Assembly: GCA_014376915.1 (NCBI GenBank) | Contig: JACMQP010000246.1 | Location: forward strand, 1 to 9,445 | Direction of reading: 5' to 3' | Source of the DNA: Ramlibacter sp. | Lineage (GTDB): Bacteria; Pseudomonadota; Gammaproteobacteria; Burkholderiales; Burkholderiaceae | DNA: 9,445 nt | In this document: one piece after another, positions 6,769-9,445 of the stretch | How positions within the stretch are numbered: the stretch's first letter is position 1 | Layout of the letters: each line of letters starts with the position of its first letter | Notes under the pieces: generated by a model | What the model was told of the DNA's origin: nothing | The model's input: only the letters and a program-made list of their open reading frames with translations | Databases searched by the model: none | Translations under genes and position numbers: made by a program

Positions 6769-7929
6769 GTGACGAGTCAGGAAGTTAAACTCGCCGCGCA
6801 CCCCGCTCCCCCCGATCTCGCCCCTTCCAGGTCACCCGTGTCCACCTCCGCAGCAGCGTCTTCCACCATCCGATTGCTGTGCGTCGAGGACAGCCCCGAC
6901 GACGTCGAATTGATGGCGCTCTCCCTGGATCGGGCCGACCCCCAGCGCCGCTATGTGCTGAGCCGGGTCGACGACGCGAACGCTTTCCTCGAAGCAGTTT
7001 CCGAAGACTTCGACGCGATCCTGTGCGACTTCAACATGCCGCGCTTTTCGCCTTATGCGGCACTGCAGATCCTGGTGGCGCGGCGCTGCGGCACACCGCT
7101 GATCGTGGTGACCCGGGCAATCGGCGAAGAGGCCGCCGTGCACGTGCTGCGTTGCGGCGCCAAGGACTACCTCACCAAGGACAAGCTCGGCACCCTGCCC
7201 CAGATCATCGAGCGCGTGATGACCGAGCGCCGGCGGGCGGTCGAGAAGGAGCAGCTCGGGCTCGAGCTGGAGGCGGCCTACCGCCGGCTGAAGAAGCTGT
7301 CGGCCCGGCTAGTGGCGGCCCAGGAGCGCGAGCGGACGCTGATTTCGCGCGAGCTGCACGACCAGCTCGGCCAGACGCTGACCGGGATGACGCTGCACCT
7401 GCACGCAGCGAAGAAGGCCAGCGACCCGGTGGCGGCCACGAAGCACACCGACACCGCGATGGAAATGGCGCAAGGCGCAGTCTCCCAGCTCAAGACCCTG
7501 TCGTTCTCGCTGCGTCCGGCGCAGCTGGACCTGCTGGGGCTGGTGGCGGCGGTGCAGAGCGCGGTGCAGCGAATCGCCGAGCCGGCCGGCCTGCGGTTTA
7601 CCGTATCGTCGCGCGGCGCCGAGCCGGCCACGCTGAGCGAAACGGCGTCGGTCGTGGTGCGGCTGGTGCAGGAAGCGATGAACAACGTGGCCCGCCATGC
7701 GCAGGCCTCGCACGTCTGGGTTCGGCTGCGTTTCCTGCCGCACGACCGCATCGGCGTGCTGGTGGTCGACGACGGCGTCGGGTTCAAGAAGCGCGAGTTG
7801 CTGTCCGGCCATCCCAGCGAGCGGAACGTGGGCCTTTACGGAATGATCGAACGGACCGAACTTGCCGGCGGGCGGCTGCACATCCGCACCAAGGTGGGCG
7901 GCGGCGTTGCAGTGCGGGCCGTCCTTTGA
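6769..7929 (+). CDS. Soluble hybrid REC-histidine kinase (HisKA_3 / HATPase_c)
   Basis: This 386-residue protein has an N-terminal Pro/Ala/Ser-rich stretch (1-33), a receiver domain (34-150), a coiled-coil-like linker (150-190), a HisKA_3 dimerisation domain and a HATPase_c domain. The receiver carries E40/D41, phospho-acceptor D87 in LCDFNMP, T115 and K132. The kinase has H197 in RELHDQLGQ, the N box around N305/N306 (QEAMNNVARH), the G1 box DDGVGF (334-339) and the G2 box GLYGM (355-359). No membrane segment or sensor domain is present. It probably receives phosphate or protein contacts through its own receiver and passes phosphate to the regulator 29 bases downstream. The GTG at 6769 gives the full frame but has no ribosome site. 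An in-frame GTG at 6838 has AGG 6 bases upstream and still keeps the whole receiver, so the true start is uncertain. Confidence 0.88.
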   Translation: MTSQEVKLAAHPAPPDLAPSRSPVSTSAAASSTIRLLCVEDSPDDVELMALSLDRADPQRRYVLSRVDDANAFLEAVSEDFDAILCDFNMPRFSPYAALQILVARRCGTPLIVVTRAIGEEAAVHVLRCGAKDYLTKDKLGTLPQIIERVMTERRRAVEKEQLGLELEAAYRRLKKLSARLVAAQERERTLISRELHDQLGQTLTGMTLHLHAAKKASDPVAATKHTDTAMEMAQGAVSQLKTLSFSLRPAQLDLLGLVAAVQSAVQRIAEPAGLRFTVSSRGAEPATLSETASVVVRLVQEAMNNVARHAQASHVWVRLRFLPHDRIGVLVVDDGVGFKKRELLSGHPSERNVGLYGMIERTELAGGRLHIRTKVGGGVAVRAVL

Positions 7930-7958
7930 CAGTCGCGATATACAGTTACGAATGAACC

Positions 7959-8606
7959 ATGAAACCTGACACGACCCAGCCGCCCATCCGGGTCGTCCTG
8001 GCCGACGACCATGACCTGGTCCGCTCGGGAATCAAGGCGCTGCTGTCGATGATCGACGGCGTCGAGGTGATCGCCGAGGCGCGCGACGGCCTGGAACTGA
8101 TCCAGCTGGTCGAGAGCCTGACGCCCGACGTGGTGATGACCGACATCTCCATGCCGCGCATGGACGGGATCACGGCGATCGCGCAGATCCATGCCAGGCA
8201 TCCGAAGGTGCGCCTCCTGGTGCTGTCGATGTACGACACCGTCGACTTCGTCAAGCGGGCGGTGGCCAACGGCGCCTGCGGCTATCTGATGAAGGACGCG
8301 CCGCCGTTCGAACTGGAACAGGCGGTGCGCAGCGTCATGGCGACCGGCAGCTACTTCAGCCCCGCCATCGCGCAGCGCCTGCTGCAGCCGTCCGAACCCA
8401 CCATCGACGACGAACTAACGACGCGGCAGATCGAGATCCTGAAGCTGATCGCGCAGGGCCGGGCGTCCAAGGAGATCGCGTTCGAGCTGGGGCTGTCGCC
8501 CAAGACCGTGGACGTGCACCGGGCGCGGATCATGGAGCGGCTGCGGCTGAACGACATCGCGAGCCTGACGCTCTACGCCGTCCGCAAGGGCCTGATCAAG
8601 CCCTGA
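7959..8606 (+). CDS. NarL/FixJ-type LuxR-family response regulator
   Basis: This 215-residue transcription factor is paired with the preceding HisKA_3 kinase, the usual partner class. The receiver (about 10-125) has D16/D17, phospho-acceptor D62 in VVMTDISMP, S90 and K112 in GYLMKDAP. The C-terminal LuxR helix-turn-helix (about 150-212) has the standard series ELTTRQIEILKLIAQGRASK, then EIAFELGLSPKTVDVHRARI, ending LYAVRKGLIKP. The length is typical. The ATG at 7959 has no clear Shine-Dalgarno sequence. An out-of-frame ATG at 7952 opens a five-codon frame whose TGA (7967-7969) overlaps the start, so translation may depend on coupling. The last codons form a near-perfect palindrome (8587-8604). 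Targets are unknown; the divergent GGDEF gene and the repeat block at 6644-6681 are obvious candidates. It converges on the pseudogene with 6 bases between stops. Confidence 0.92.
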   Translation: MKPDTTQPPIRVVLADDHDLVRSGIKALLSMIDGVEVIAEARDGLELIQLVESLTPDVVMTDISMPRMDGITAIAQIHARHPKVRLLVLSMYDTVDFVKRAVANGACGYLMKDAPPFELEQAVRSVMATGSYFSPAIAQRLLQPSEPTIDDELTTRQIEILKLIAQGRASKEIAFELGLSPKTVDVHRARIMERLRLNDIASLTLYAVRKGLIKP

Positions 8607-8612
8607 CCGCCC

Positions 8613-9176
8613 TCAGCGCGGCACGACGCGCAGCAGGCGGCCGCGCGGACTGTCGGTCAGCACATAGAGCCAGCCGTCCGGTCCCTGCCGCACGTCGCGG
8701 ATCCGCTCGCGCTCCTGCGCCAGCAGTCTGTGTTCGCGCACCACCTTGCCCTGCGCCAGCTCGATCCGATCGAGAAAACCGAACTTCAGCGAGCCGATGA
8801 ACAGGTTGCCCTTCATCGCCTCGCCGTAGCGGTCGCTGGTGAGAAACGCCATTCCCGACGGTGCGATCGACGGCACCCAGTAGTGCAGTGGCTGTTCCAT
8901 CCCGTCGCGCCGAGTGATGCCCTCGCCGATCGGCCCGCCGCCATAGTTCTCGCCGTAGGTAATCACCGGCCAGCCATAGTTGCGCCCAGCCTGAGGCAGG
9001 TTGATCTCATCGCCCCCTTGCGGCCCGTGTTCGTGGATCCAGAGCGTGCCATCGGGCGCGATCGCCGCCCCCTGCGGATTGCGATGGCCGTAACTCCAGA
9101 TCTCGGGCAGCACGCCGGGCCGGTCGGCGAACGGGTTGCCGGAAGCCGGCGCGCCGTCCTTGTTCAGGCGCACGCA
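8613..9176 (-). pseudogene. C-terminal half of a PQQ-dependent aldose sugar dehydrogenase (YliI/Asd-like), N-terminal half missing
   Basis: From about 9173 down to the TGA at 8613-8615 the minus strand encodes some 186 residues closely resembling the C-terminal half of soluble PQQ sugar dehydrogenases: VRLNKDG, EIWSYGHRNPQG, HEHGPQGGDEIN, NYGWPVITYGENY, EQPLHYWVPSIAPSGMAF, GNLFIGSL and RIRDVRQGPDGWLYVLTD. Full enzymes are periplasmic, about 370-400 residues with a signal peptide. Here the N-terminal propeller blades, the usual catalytic histidine region and the export signal are all absent. The frame stays open upstream to 9422, but those 80-odd residues do not resemble the family and lie antisense to the next gene's start. 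Homology stops at a 9-base direct repeat (9169-9177). The surviving part is undamaged by stops or frameshifts, so the loss looks recent. An expressed short protein is possible but would not form the six-blade enzyme. Confidence 0.8.
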
Positions 9177-9246
9177 GTCTCCGGAGTGGCGAATCCGGGT
9201 TCCATTGTTCCCGTTCCGATCCCGGGCTGGCGCGATTCGCACGCAG
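9169..9246 (+). repeat. 9-base direct repeat flanking 60 bases at the pseudogene break
   Basis: CGCACGCAG occurs at 9169-9177 and again at 9238-9246, with exactly 60 bases between. The first copy encodes the last recognisable family residues of the truncated sugar dehydrogenase. Inside the interval GCGAATC (9189-9195) and GATTCGC (9234-9240) are inverted. Chance is possible at this GC content. A scar from insertion or illegitimate recombination is the alternative. Confidence 0.35.
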
Positions 9247-9284
9247 AACCAATAGAAATCAATACGTTGCGTTTCATACCTCGC

Positions 9285-9313
9285 TTGACTTGGCAGAACC
9301 CGGCGGGTAACCT
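9285..9313 (+). promoter_or_regulatory. Probable sigma70-type promoter giving a leaderless transcript
   Basis: TTGACT (9285-9290, five of six consensus bases) and TAACCT (9308-9313, three of six) are separated by an ideal 17 bases. Transcription would begin near 9320, only about two bases before the ATG at 9322. No Shine-Dalgarno sequence stands before that ATG, consistent with leaderless initiation. The AT-rich stretch 9251-9280 lies just upstream. Confidence 0.5.
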
Positions 9314-9321
9314 CGCGCCCC

Positions 9322-9445
9322 ATGTCCAGTTGGCTCCGCATCTTTGTCTTCGTGTGCTGCGTGCCCCACGCGGCACTGGCCGCTCCGGCCGAAGACGACA
9401 TGGGCCGGTTCATGGCGGACAAGGGTTTGCTGGACCGGCTGGAAC
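9322..9445 (+). CDS. Exported protein, N-terminal fragment (possibly a C40/NlpC-P60 peptidase)
   Basis: The frame from the ATG at 9322 is open to the end of the window and gives 41 residues. It starts with a textbook signal peptide: R6, a hydrophobic core IFVFVCCVPHAALA and an ALA cleavage motif at 18-20, giving a mature start at APAEDDMG. The following RFMADKGLLDRLE resembles, from memory, the short helical segment ahead of the NlpC/P60 domain in exported Burkholderiales peptidases, but the catalytic domain is outside the window and this family call is weak. No in-frame start lies upstream, and there is no ribosome site; the promoter at 9285-9313 would make the message leaderless. The signal peptide makes a real exported protein likely. 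Confidence 0.6.
   Translation, partial: MSSWLRIFVFVCCVPHAALAAPAEDDMGRFMADKGLLDRLE

Noticed and set aside
9177..9422. N-terminal 80-odd codons of the open frame carrying the sugar dehydrogenase remnant
   Set aside because: No resemblance to the family or to a signal peptide. It runs antisense to the promoter and signal peptide of the gene at 9322.

Overview
This 9.4 kb window is GC-rich, densely coded bacterial chromosome. Family membership of the proteins and the gene styles (PrpE, AcuI/YhdH, NarL-type two-component pair, GTG starts, short intergenic gaps) suggest a betaproteobacterium, most likely a member of the Burkholderiales. That assignment is an inference from protein similarity recalled from memory. 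I see no rRNA, tRNA, CRISPR array, phage gene or intact insertion sequence.

Layout. Positions 1-90 hold the last 29 codons of a plus-strand gene whose end resembles the phospholipid ABC transporter ATPase MlaF. Converging on it is a minus-strand operon, transcribed from about 3.7 kb leftwards: an isochorismatase-family cysteine hydrolase (3676-3068), an acrylyl-CoA reductase of the AcuI/YhdH family (3053-2073) and a propionyl-CoA synthetase, PrpE (2049-100). Gaps inside it are 14 and 23 bases. Divergent from this operon, across 91 bases that carry a small palindrome, is a 541-residue flavoprotein of the 4-hydroxybutyryl-CoA dehydratase / 4-hydroxyphenylacetate 3-hydroxylase family (3768-5393). 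Most of its expected iron-sulfur ligands and acid/base residues are replaced.

The second half is regulatory. A six-helix membrane protein with a degenerate GGDEF domain (6614-5406) is divergent from a soluble REC-histidine kinase (6769-7929), which is followed by a NarL/LuxR-type response regulator (7959-8606). The 154-base gap between the divergent units holds a compact cluster of TGAAAC-type direct and inverted repeats. Beyond the response regulator lies the C-terminal half of a PQQ-dependent aldose dehydrogenase with no N-terminal half (pseudogene). It is followed by a good sigma70-like promoter that would start transcription almost at the ATG of an exported protein running off the window (9322-9445).

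How it may work together. The left cluster looks like a short-chain acid route: a hydrolase releasing an acid, PrpE activating it to the CoA thioester, and AcuI reducing acrylyl-CoA to propionyl-CoA. The divergent AbfD/HpaB-like flavoprotein could supply or modify the substrate. The combination of a CoA ligase, an enoyl-CoA reductase and an AbfD homologue superficially recalls the 3-hydroxypropionate/4-hydroxybutyrate enzymology. The lost dehydratase residues argue that the chemistry has changed. This is the most interesting part of the window.
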